In this document: positions 1 to 5,099 of the stretch, piece after piece
How positions within the stretch are numbered: the stretch's first letter is position 1
Layout of the letters: each line of letters starts with the position of its first letter
Source of the DNA: Bacteroidales bacterium
Lineage (GTDB): Bacteria > Bacteroidota > Bacteroidia > Bacteroidales > NBLH01
Length of the DNA stretch: 5,099 nt
Reading direction: 5' to 3'
NCBI GenBank assembly: GCA_027083715.1
Contig: JALWNR010000260.1
Span: forward strand, 1 to 5,099
Made by a program: the position numbers and the translations under genes
The notes under the pieces: generated by a model
What the model was told of the DNA's origin: nothing
The model's database searches: none
Seen by the model: only the letters and a program-made list of their open reading frames with translations

Positions 1-206
1 ACGAACCATTGATTGAGTATAAATCCGTCTTTAGTCAGTGTATTTATTTCTTCAAAATTTCCGCTAAATTTGAATTGATGATTTTTATTCAGTTTTTGCG
101 GGTGAAAAATAATTTTTTCCTGAAATATGTATAGTAATAAGCACATAATTGAGTACAGAATAATTACTACTCCTGCTGATTTTAAAATGAGTTTAATCAT
201 AATCAT
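1..206 (-). CDS. Alpha/beta hydrolase, BEM46/ABHD13-like, N-terminal part (cut by window edge)
   Basis: This minus-strand reading frame opens with ATG at 206-204 and stays open for 68 codons to the window edge, so the catalytic part is missing. Seen: a basic start (MIMIKLILK) and one strongly hydrophobic segment at about residues 11-28 (AGVVIILYSIMCLLLYIF), then FQEKIIFHPQKL and an acidic-aromatic stretch, FEEINTLTKDGFILNQW. From family knowledge, a membrane anchor followed by FQxxLIFxP and a later TKDGxxLNxW strand is the usual N-terminus of BEM46/ABHD13-type serine hydrolases (COG1073), which are common in Bacteroidota. The Ser-Asp-His triad and the GxSxG nucleophile elbow should lie beyond the edge. 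The start codon directly abuts the permease stop codon, which suggests co-transcription and translational coupling. A second in-frame ATG at 200-198 is an alternative start. The substrate cannot be inferred; an esterase or peptidase-like activity is only a family guess. Confidence 0.8.
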   Translation of the reverse strand, partial: MIMIKLILKSAGVVIILYSIMCLLLYIFQEKIIFHPQKLNKNHQFKFSGNFEEINTLTKDGFILNQWF

Positions 207-1502
207 CTAATTCATAAAAAATTTCAGAATAAATAATATTGCCAAAATGTAACTTACAACAGATACTTCTTTGCCTTTTCCTGAGAACAGTTTCAGCAAA
301 ACATAACTGATAATGCCGAACACAATCCCTTCGGCAATACTGTATGTAAATGGCATCATGCTGATAGTTAAAAATACCGGAATGGTTTCGCTAAAATCTG
401 AGAAATCAATTTTTGTGATGGAACTAAACATGAAAACCCCGATTATGATTAAAACAGGTGCAGTAGCAGCTGCGGGAACCATTAAAAACAGCGGTGCTGC
501 AAATAATGCAATACCAAACATGAGGGCAACGGTTAATGCAGTCATTCCTGTACGTCCGCCTTCCGAAACACCGGATGCACTTTCTACGTAGGTAGTTACT
601 GTGGATGTACCTAATAGTGCGCCAACAGTAGTACCTATTGCATCTGCAAAAAGTGCTTGTTTTGCACGGGGAAGTTTTCCGTTTTTATCCAGCATATCCG
701 CTTTGGAGGCAACTCCAACTAGTGTCCCCACGGTATCAAACATATCAACAAACATAAATGTAAGCAAAACAATAAGCATATCCGCAGTAAAAATTTCATG
801 GAAATTAAGCTGAAAAGCTACCGGCATAATACTTGGCGGAGCCGAAATATAATTTCCTTCGGGTAGCTGTGTTATCCCTAAAGGAATACCTGCCAGTGTA
901 ATCGTAAAAATGCTGATAAGTAATGCGCCTTTAATTTTTAATATGCTTAAAACTCCGGCTAAGATAAGCCCTGATAAGGCAATTAATACTGCCGGACTAC
1001 TTATATCGCCCAAAGTAATTAAAGTTGCCGGATGGGCAACCACAATGCCTGAATTGTGCAATCCGATGAATGCTATAAATAGTCCGATTCCTGCAGAAAT
1101 AGCATGTTTTAAATTTAAAGGAATGGCATTTACAATCAGTTCACGAATATTAAATAGGGTAAGTAGTAAAAAGATAATTCCTTCAAGGAAAACTGCAGTC
1201 AGGGCAAATTGCCAACTGTGCCCCATACCTAAAACCACCGTATAAGCAAAAAAAGCATTTAAGCCCATTCCGGGTGCCAGAGCAAAAGGTAGTCGTGCAA
1301 CAAAAGCCATTACCAGTGTTGCAATAATTGAGGCTATTGCCGTGGCTGAAAAAACAGCATGTTTGTCCATGCCTGCCTGAGCTAAAATATCAGGATTTAC
1401 GGCAAGAATATATGCCATTGTCATAAAAGTGGTAATTCCCGCTATAATTTCTGTTTTAACTGTAGTTTTATGCTCTGTTAGTTGAAAATATCTTTGTAGC
1501 AT
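207..1502 (-). CDS. NCS2 family nucleobase permease (AzgA/PbuG/GhxP-type, adenine/guanine/hypoxanthine)
   Basis: This is an integral inner-membrane permease of the NCS2 family, AzgA-like branch (COG2252), whose members import purine bases by proton symport. Residues below are numbered from the ATG at 1502. Signature stretches are AGITTFMTMAYILAVNP in TM1 (about 21-37), PFALAPGMGLNAFFAYTV in TM3 (72-89), the substrate-site helix with FVDMFDTVGTLVG (251-263), and TYVESASGV followed by GGRTGMTAL (304-323). Hydrophobic helices fill the rest of the chain. The frame is open back to an ATG at 1562 (451 residues), but family members begin MLxRxFxLxExxTTVxTEIIAG, which matches the ATG at 1502 (431 residues). 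The extra 20 residues are atypical and their DNA holds a perfect inverted repeat, so I chose 1502. It probably forms an operon with the hydrolase gene downstream and is divergent from the CapA-like gene. The exact purine substrate cannot be decided from sequence. Confidence 0.95.
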   Translation of the reverse strand: MLQRYFQLTEHKTTVKTEIIAGITTFMTMAYILAVNPDILAQAGMDKHAVFSATAIASIIATLVMAFVARLPFALAPGMGLNAFFAYTVVLGMGHSWQFALTAVFLEGIIFLLLTLFNIRELIVNAIPLNLKHAISAGIGLFIAFIGLHNSGIVVAHPATLITLGDISSPAVLIALSGLILAGVLSILKIKGALLISIFTITLAGIPLGITQLPEGNYISAPPSIMPVAFQLNFHEIFTADMLIVLLTFMFVDMFDTVGTLVGVASKADMLDKNGKLPRAKQALFADAIGTTVGALLGTSTVTTYVESASGVSEGGRTGMTALTVALMFGIALFAAPLFLMVPAAATAPVLIIIGVFMFSSITKIDFSDFSETIPVFLTISMMPFTYSIAEGIVFGIISYVLLKLFSGKGKEVSVVSYILAILFILKFFMN

Positions 1503-1529
1503 CCGTATTATTGTGTTAAGTTGGTGAGT

Positions 1530-1537
1530 TAAAAATA
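1530..1537 (-). promoter_or_regulatory. Weak candidate -7 box for the permease gene
   Basis: On the minus strand this reads TATTTTTA, one mismatch from the Bacteroidota -7 consensus TAnnTTTG. It lies 28 bases upstream of the preferred permease start at 1502, a plausible leader length. No TTG is present at the expected -33 position. It overlaps the end of the inverted repeat at 1535-1555. It would fit transcription starting inside the longer 1562 frame, which would favour the 1502 start, but it is only a weak match in an A/T-rich stretch. Confidence 0.25.
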
Positions 1538-1555
1538 ATAAACTTTGTTTATTAT
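1535..1555. promoter_or_regulatory. Perfect 9-bp inverted repeat upstream of the permease start, possible operator
   Basis: The arms are ATAATAAAC (1535-1543) and GTTTATTAT (1547-1555), separated by TTT. The 21-bp dyad is perfect and lies 33-53 bases upstream of the preferred permease ATG at 1502. No run of T follows it on either strand within a few bases, so a terminator is unlikely. The size and spacing suit a dimeric DNA-binding regulator placed over the permease promoter, but no specific regulator can be named. If the 1562 start were real, the dyad would instead be coding. Confidence 0.4.
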
Positions 1556-1615
1556 CTACCATTTTTAATGAGTTTTTTTGTAGTCGGAAAATTTAAAAAC
1601 TGATAGGTTTATTTT

Positions 1616-1623
1616 TATCTTTG
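1616..1623 (+). promoter_or_regulatory. Bacteroidota-type -7 promoter box for the CapA-like gene
   Basis: The sequence TATCTTTG matches TAnnTTTG, the -7 consensus recognised by the primary sigma factor of Bacteroidota, at every fixed base, and it is followed by the frequently seen C. The ATG at 1650 lies 26 bases beyond the box, implying a 5' untranslated leader of roughly 20 bases. I see no TTG at the ideal -33 position (around 1594-1596), so the upstream element is weak or absent. Confidence 0.7.
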
Positions 1624-1649
1624 CCGCTTTGGAAATTTATATTTAATCG

Positions 1650-2846
1650 ATGAGGTATTTTTATTTAAGCTTTTTGTTGTTGGTGAAGACAATTGTAGGT
1701 TCTTGTCAGGATACGGATAATGATAAGCAAACTGATACTATTATTGTTTCGAAAGAAGCAGATAAAGAAATTACTTTGCTTTTTTTGGGCGATATAATGC
1801 AACATGACTTACAAATTCAATCTGCTTATAACACACAAACAAGAAAATATGATTTTTCTTCACAATTTGAACATATACAGCCCATTATAAAAAATGTAGA
1901 TGCTGTTGTTGGAAATTTTGAAGTTACCCTAAGCGGAAAGCCTTTTAAAGGTTATCCGCGTTTCAGTTCACCGGATGCTTTGGCTTATGATATTAAAAAA
2001 GCCGGAATTGATTATCTGGTAACTGCCAATAATCATGTATATGACTATGGATTGAATGGTTTTTATCGCACTTTGAATGTTTTGGATAGTGCAGGATTTG
2101 TGCGTACAGGAGTTTTTCGTAACCGGGCGGATAAAGAAAAAAATCAGCCAATGGTTATCGAAAAAAACGATATGCGTATTGCTTTGTTAAATTACACTTA
2201 TAATGTAAACGGCGGCTTGTATAGTGCTAAAATTTTGATAAATGAAATTGATACGGCAAGCATAAGAAAAGACCTTGCAGAGCTAAAAAATAGTAATTAT
2301 GATGCTATCATTATCTTTTTTCACTGGGGAAAAGAATATGAACGGCATTCAAATCAAAGGCAGAGAGATTTGGAAAAATTTTGTTTTGAAAATGGTGCTG
2401 ATGTAATTATCGGTTCGCATCCACATGTTATTCAGGAAATGAAAAAATACCGTTTCAAAAGCAAATCAGGCTTTGAAAAAGATGTTTTTGTGGCTTATTC
2501 GCTGGGAAACTATGTTTCCAATTACGGAACATGGCGCTATTGTGATGGTGGTGCTTTGGCACAAATCAAACTGATAAAACATCCCGATGGAAAGTTAAGT
2601 ATTGAAGATACCGGATATTATCTGGTCTGGGTTTATCGCCCAAAGCGTAGCACAAAAAGTAAGTTACGCGATTATTATGTACTTCCTGCTGCACAATACG
2701 AAAATGATGAAAGTCTGGGAGCAAGCCATTTAAAGCAAATGAGGCTTTTTATCAATGATTCGCGTACTTTACTGAAAAAGAATAATGTAAATGTGCCGGA
2801 ATATGTTTATAATAAAGAAACAAAAGCATGGGTACTCAGACAGTAA
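1650..2846 (+). CDS. CapA family protein (PGA_cap metallophosphatase fold), predicted lipoprotein
   Basis: This 398-residue protein belongs to the CapA/PgsA-like family (PGA_cap), calcineurin-like metallophosphatase-fold proteins first linked to poly-gamma-glutamate capsule synthesis. Seen: a hydrophobic leader (residues 4-18) ending in VGSC, a near-lipobox with Cys19 as the likely lipidated residue, then an acidic tail (QDTDNDKQTD) that may mark surface export as in some Bacteroidota lipoproteins. Family motifs appear in order: FLGDIMQH (45-52), VGNFEVTL (87-94), YPRFSSPDALA (102-112), TANNHVYDYG (125-134), LLNYTYNVNG (179-188), FFHWGKEY (223-230), GSHPHVIQ (255-262) and AYSLGNYVSN (282-291). 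They carry the expected Asp, Asn and His metal ligands, so it appears intact. The usual NLE triplet is NFE here. Length is normal for Bacteroidota homologues. A -7 box at 1616-1623 and an A-rich leader support the start at 1650. No capsule or PGA synthesis genes are nearby, so its substrate is unknown; a role in envelope glycan or peptide handling is inference. Confidence 0.93.
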   Translation: MRYFYLSFLLLVKTIVGSCQDTDNDKQTDTIIVSKEADKEITLLFLGDIMQHDLQIQSAYNTQTRKYDFSSQFEHIQPIIKNVDAVVGNFEVTLSGKPFKGYPRFSSPDALAYDIKKAGIDYLVTANNHVYDYGLNGFYRTLNVLDSAGFVRTGVFRNRADKEKNQPMVIEKNDMRIALLNYTYNVNGGLYSAKILINEIDTASIRKDLAELKNSNYDAIIIFFHWGKEYERHSNQRQRDLEKFCFENGADVIIGSHPHVIQEMKKYRFKSKSGFEKDVFVAYSLGNYVSNYGTWRYCDGGALAQIKLIKHPDGKLSIEDTGYYLVWVYRPKRSTKSKLRDYYVLPAAQYENDESLGASHLKQMRLFINDSRTLLKKNNVNVPEYVYNKETKAWVLRQ

Positions 2847-2887
2847 AAAATTGGATAATTAGGAGTTTCTATTGCTAATTATCCAAT
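2845..2887 (-). terminator. Intrinsic terminator between convergent genes
   Basis: TTGGATAATTAG (2851-2862) and CTAATTATCCAA (2875-2886) form a perfect 12-bp stem with a 12-base loop. One more A-T pair (2850/2887) extends it to 13. On the minus strand the stem is followed at once by six U (2850-2845), the classic rho-independent layout for the leftward DUF302-like gene, whose stop lies 43 bases before the stem. No T-run follows on the plus strand, so the rightward CapA-like transcript would get a hairpin but not a canonical terminator. The U-tract overlaps the last bases of the CapA stop codon. Confidence 0.8.
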
Positions 2888-2929
2888 AACTATTCCGTCA
2901 GTAGTCAGACAAGATTATCTAATTCGATA

Positions 2930-3826
2930 TTATTCTTCACAAAGGGCTTCCATCATATCTTCAATATCACCCGGTGTGGATGAAATTTTCATAAACTGCC
3001 CCATACTAAGTTCCGGCCAGTGAAGTGCCAGTCGGTATTTTCCATGCAACATAATTGCTTGGTTTCCAATCAAAAGTATTTCGTATGGTAAGGCGGCAAT
3101 ATGTGTAGCACCAATTTTAGGCAAAAAAGCAGCTTCTCCCTCTTCTTTGTCTAACAAACCAACACCATAAACGGCAATTTTTGATTTTTCAAACTTTAAT
3201 CGATAAACTTTCAAAGTTTTTCCTTTTTTTGCTGCAAGGTTTTTTTCAATAATGCGTGCACCTTCTTCAAATGAACTGAAAGTTTTTAATTCAACCGGAT
3301 CATCAAAATAGGGCATTCCCATCATATAGTGATATTTACGCAGGTCTTTTTTGGTCATGGAACCGCCAAACTGAGTGAAATCTGTTCCTACGGTTTTTAA
3401 TGCATCTTTAATATCATTAGTGATTTTTTGTAATTTAGTTTCATAAGGAGTTATTTTATCTCTTAAATAGGCATTAAAAATGTATTCCGGATTGAGCAAG
3501 CTTACTTCAATGCCTGTTCCTGTTTTATATAATGCTACTTTCTGCATGCTTGCCAATACGCGCTGGTCTTTACCTATAAGTGTAATTCCGTAAATATCGC
3601 TGCGGGTAAAACAAATAACTTTGTAAGCAGGATTTCCTGCCGGGCTGTAGGAACCGAAAATTTTAAAATTTTTTGCTTTTAGTGCATTAATTACTTTTGT
3701 TTTTGTGTCCTGCATGCTTCCTTTTACAACACCTACTTTGTAGTAAGCAGGTATTTCCTGAGCCTGAGAAGCAACTGTGAATAGGGATAAACAAATAATT
3801 AAGAAAAGGTTTTTCATTGCATTCAT
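2930..3826 (-). CDS. Secreted protein with two DUF302-like modules
   Basis: This 298-residue protein has a Sec signal peptide: a short basic start, hydrophobic residues 7-19, and probable cleavage after SQA (residue 22). It is therefore likely periplasmic or otherwise exported. The N-terminal module (about 29-121) resembles DUF302 (COG3439-type): a strand, a helix (TKTKVINALKAKNFKIFGSY), KVICFTRSD, a short helical part, then VALY and LLNPEYIFNAYL. A helical linker follows (about 123-145). The C-terminal module (about 165-290) has KVYRLKF, AVYGVGLLDKEEGEAAFLP, HIAALPYEILLIGNQAIMLHGKYRLAL and MGQFMKISSTPGDIED, again resembling DUF302 strands around a conserved ALPYE. The biochemical function of DUF302 is not established. 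It appears to be a single-gene unit, ending at the hairpin at 2850-2887. The start at 3826 (MNAMKNLF) could also be the ATG at 3817 (MKNLF), which gives a more typical signal peptide; this does not change the mature protein. Confidence 0.82.
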   Translation of the reverse strand: MNAMKNLFLIICLSLFTVASQAQEIPAYYKVGVVKGSMQDTKTKVINALKAKNFKIFGSYSPAGNPAYKVICFTRSDIYGITLIGKDQRVLASMQKVALYKTGTGIEVSLLNPEYIFNAYLRDKITPYETKLQKITNDIKDALKTVGTDFTQFGGSMTKKDLRKYHYMMGMPYFDDPVELKTFSSFEEGARIIEKNLAAKKGKTLKVYRLKFEKSKIAVYGVGLLDKEEGEAAFLPKIGATHIAALPYEILLIGNQAIMLHGKYRLALHWPELSMGQFMKISSTPGDIEDMMEALCEE

Positions 3827-3882
3827 AATGGTAAAATTTTAGTTTTAAAATAGCAATTTATTATCACTTTACCGCATGAACA

Positions 3883-3896
3883 ATGACATTTGTCAT
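3883..3896. promoter_or_regulatory. Dyad ATGACA-TT-TGTCAT, possible operator for the DUF302-like gene
   Basis: Two perfect 6-bp arms are separated by 2 bases, 57-70 bases upstream of the DUF302-like start at 3826. On the minus strand the dyad runs into a TTG (3883-3881), which could serve as a -33 element, although only poor -7 matches follow. This is the size and place expected of a regulator binding site. A Crp/Fnr-type protein is one possibility because such dyads with TGACA-like half-sites occur in that family, but this is a guess. Confidence 0.4.
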
Positions 3897-4064
3897 ATAT
3901 TTGGATTTATAGATGTGTAAATATACTAATCTGTTTAGTTATAGATGAATAACTATATGTAACGTGTTAAAAAACATAGAAAAAATATTAAGAGTCAGTG
4001 TCGTGCCAAGCGTGTTTTATTTGTATCAAGCTTTGAAAATCTTGTCGAATGCTTCCTTAAAAAA

Positions 4065-4134
4065 CTTAATTGTAGTAAAGCTATGCTAACGATTTTTGCT
4101 TTGCTCTCAACAAAATTTTCTACTATTTATTAAG
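4065..4134. repeat. Imperfect inverted repeat with internal direct repeat
   Basis: The left side, CTTAATTGTAGTA (4065-4077), nearly mirrors the right side, TACTATTTATTAAG (4121-4134). CTTAAT pairs with ATTAAG and GTAGTA roughly with TACTAT. Inside lie two similar octamers in direct order, GCTATGCT (4080-4087) and GCTTTGCT (4098-4105), and AAAGC can pair with GCTTT. No coding sense was found. It could be a small dispersed element, a structured RNA or chance in A/T-rich DNA. Confidence 0.25.
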
Positions 4135-4168
4135 AAACGACTTATTTGACATTACATTGGATTTTTAC

Positions 4169-4190
4169 AATTTTTTTTTGAAAAAAAATT
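4169..4190. promoter_or_regulatory. A/T dyad upstream of the aconitase-like promoter, possible UP-like element
   Basis: A perfect 10-bp A/T inverted repeat (AATTTTTTTT, TG, AAAAAAAATT) ends 29 bases before the -7 box at 4220-4227, so it spans roughly -65 to -44 of the expected transcript start. Phased A and T tracts at this distance often bend DNA or contact the RNA polymerase alpha subunits. It could also be simple low-complexity sequence. A terminator role is unlikely because no gene ends just upstream of it. Confidence 0.3.
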
Positions 4191-4219
4191 ATAAAGTGTA
4201 TATCAAAATAAAAAATAAT

Positions 4220-4227
4220 TACATTTG
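4220..4227 (+). promoter_or_regulatory. Bacteroidota-type -7 promoter box for the aconitase-like gene
   Basis: TACATTTG matches TAnnTTTG at every fixed base and lies 28 bases before the ATG at 4256, predicting a leader of about 20 bases. No TTG sits 19 bases upstream; the nearest similar triplet is GTG at 4196-4198, slightly too far. The short leader leaves no space for a classical leader-peptide attenuator downstream of this start site. Confidence 0.6.
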
Positions 4228-4255
4228 TATTATTATAAAATCAAATCTGAAAAAT

Positions 4256-5099
4256 ATGAGCACATCGATGACATTAATTGAAAAAATTATTGCCAATCAT
4301 TCAAAATTTGACACTGTTAAACCGGGTGATATTGTTGATATTGAAATAGATGCACGGGCAGCACGTGATTTTGGAGGTCCTAATGTTGTAAAAAACATCC
4401 TTGATAATAATCTGAGTATAGATGACCCTTCAAAAACCTTTTTTACTTTTGACACCAACCCTACGGGTTCTGACCAGAAATATGCAATTAACCAACATAA
4501 ATGCCGTGTTTTTGCACGCGAACGCGGAATCAGAGTATTTGATATTAATGCAGGAATTGGTACCCACACACTGATTGAACAAGGTCTGGCATATCCGGGC
4601 TCTACTGCTGTAACTACTGACTCTCATGCCAATATACTCGGCTCGGTAGGTGCTTTTGGTCAGGGAATGGGCGATAAAGATATTGCCGTGGCATTTAATC
4701 GCGGAAAAGTATGGTTCAAAGTACCTAAATCGGTAAAAATAAACCTGAACGGCAAACGTCCCGATAATGTTTTTGCAAAAGATATTGTTCTGAATTTGTT
4801 AAATCGTTTTGGAGCCAATCAACTTTTGGGCTACTCAATTGAAATTTATGGTGATGAAGTGGATAAATTCACACTGGATGAGCGAATTACCATTGCATCA
4901 ATGGCTACTGAAATGGGTGCAATCATCATCTTTTTTACTCCCAACGACGAAATAATGGACTATTGCAATGCCGCAACAGGACGTAAATTAGAACGTGTGG
5001 AAGCCGACCCTGATGCAAGATACGATCAGGTATTTGATATTGATTTATCCGGCTTTGTACCAATGGTTTCGCTACCCGGAAAGCCGCATGATGCAGTAA
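4256..5099 (+). CDS. Aconitase/3-isopropylmalate dehydratase (LeuC-like) large subunit, N-terminal part (cut by window edge)
   Basis: The frame runs from ATG 4256 through 281 codons to the window edge without a stop. It aligns by eye with LeuC-type hydro-lyases, [4Fe-4S] enzymes that move a hydroxyl group by dehydration and rehydration, as in leucine, homocitrate-type and dimethylmalate pathways. Landmarks: MTLIEKIIANHS (5-16), VKPGDIVDIEID (21-32), FDTNPTGSDQK (65-75), VFDINAGIGTHTLIEQGLAYPG (94-115), TTDSHANILGSVGAFGQGMGD (120-140), VWFKVPKSVKI (152-162), AKDIVLNLLNRFGA (174-187), DERITIASMATEMGAI (208-223). Asp122, Ser123 and His124 fit the catalytic DSH. Two things are odd: the usual Asp-His pair is Asp66-Thr67, and the Thr normally following DSH is Ala125. 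The iron-sulfur cysteines should lie beyond the edge, so activity cannot be judged. The clear -7 box supports a start at 4256, with ATG 4268 (MTLIEK) as the alternative. A small subunit, if separate, would be downstream. The exact substrate, and so a gene symbol, cannot be assigned. Confidence 0.88.
   Translation, partial: MSTSMTLIEKIIANHSKFDTVKPGDIVDIEIDARAARDFGGPNVVKNILDNNLSIDDPSKTFFTFDTNPTGSDQKYAINQHKCRVFARERGIRVFDINAGIGTHTLIEQGLAYPGSTAVTTDSHANILGSVGAFGQGMGDKDIAVAFNRGKVWFKVPKSVKINLNGKRPDNVFAKDIVLNLLNRFGANQLLGYSIEIYGDEVDKFTLDERITIASMATEMGAIIIFFTPNDEIMDYCNAATGRKLERVEADPDARYDQVFDIDLSGFVPMVSLPGKPHDAV

Larger units (their letters stand above)
3827..4255. other. 429-base non-coding region between divergent genes
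   Basis: I find no convincing gene here. The only frames are trivial, such as 9 codons from an ATG at 3883 and about 16 codons from an ATG at 4084. There is no tRNA-like fold or recognisable riboswitch core. The region holds a dyad near the DUF302-like gene (3883-3896), a mixed stretch with loose inverted and direct repeats (4065-4134), an A/T dyad (4169-4190) and the aconitase-like promoter box (4220-4227). It is long for a divergent region in this compact window, which leaves room for a small RNA or a decayed element. Confidence 0.6.

Noticed and set aside
313..591. Plus-strand open frame of 92 codons
   Set aside because: It is antisense to the strongly supported permease gene, has no recognisable domain and a biased composition typical of the reverse of membrane-protein codons.
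601..813. Plus-strand open frame of 70 codons
   Set aside because: It lies entirely opposite the conserved core of the permease and has no family features.
910..1245. Plus-strand open frame of 111 codons
   Set aside because: It is antisense to permease transmembrane segments; the Pro/Ala/Ile-rich translation does not resemble a real protein.
1503..1562. N-terminal 20-residue extension of the permease
   Set aside because: The family start is at 1502, the extension is not typical of NCS2 permeases, and its DNA carries a perfect inverted repeat and a possible -7 box; kept only as an alternative start.
1503..1649. Possible purine riboswitch ahead of the permease
   Set aside because: The leader between any plausible transcript start and the ATG is too short, and I see no conserved aptamer core; the palindrome is better read as a DNA operator.
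4084..4134. Short plus-strand frame from ATG 4084 (about 16 codons)
   Set aside because: It is too short, lacks a promoter or ribosome-binding context, and is expected by chance in A/T-rich DNA.
4169..4190. A/T dyad read as a terminator
   Set aside because: No gene on either strand ends nearby, and a stem made only of A-T pairs is weak; an upstream promoter element or low-complexity sequence is likelier.
4297..4569. Minus-strand open frame of 90 codons
   Set aside because: It is antisense to the aconitase-like gene, which shows clear conserved motifs in the same stretch.
4430..4627. Minus-strand open frame of 65 codons
   Set aside because: It is also antisense to the aconitase-like gene, with no domain and no start context.

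Overview
The window reads as chromosomal DNA of an AT-rich member of the Bacteroidota. The signs are two exact matches to the Bacteroidota sigma -7 box (TAnnTTTG) just upstream of the two rightward genes, A-rich start regions without clear Shine-Dalgarno sites, and proteins of typical Bacteroidota style: a CapA-like lipoprotein, a secreted protein with DUF302-like modules, an AzgA-type purine permease and a BEM46-like hydrolase. No tRNA, rRNA, CRISPR array, transposase or phage gene was seen.

Layout from left to right. (1) Positions 1-206, minus strand: the N-terminus of a membrane-anchored alpha/beta hydrolase, cut by the window edge. (2) 207-1502, minus strand: an NCS2 nucleobase permease whose stop codon touches the hydrolase start codon, so the two probably share one leftward transcript. 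A longer permease frame opens at 1562, but the family start is at 1502, and a perfect 9-bp inverted repeat lies between the two candidate starts. (3) 1650-2846, plus strand: a CapA-family metallophosphatase-fold lipoprotein, divergent from the permease, with a clear -7 box. (4) 2850-2887: a strong hairpin between convergent genes, whose U-tract serves the leftward transcript. (5) 2930-3826, minus strand: a secreted protein with two DUF302-like modules and a dyad in its upstream region. (6) 3827-4255: a 429-base non-coding divergent region with several dyads, an A/T tract and the promoter of the next gene. (7) 4256 to the right edge, plus strand: the N-terminal 281 residues of an aconitase/LeuC-superfamily large subunit with substitutions at usually conserved active-site positions.

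Apart from the permease-hydrolase pair, the genes look like independent transcription units with housekeeping or envelope roles. I see no defence system, biosynthetic cluster or mobile element. The points most worth a second look are the divergent active site of the aconitase-like protein, the two operator-like palindromes (1535-1555 and 3883-3896) and the unexplained structured stretch around 4065-4134.
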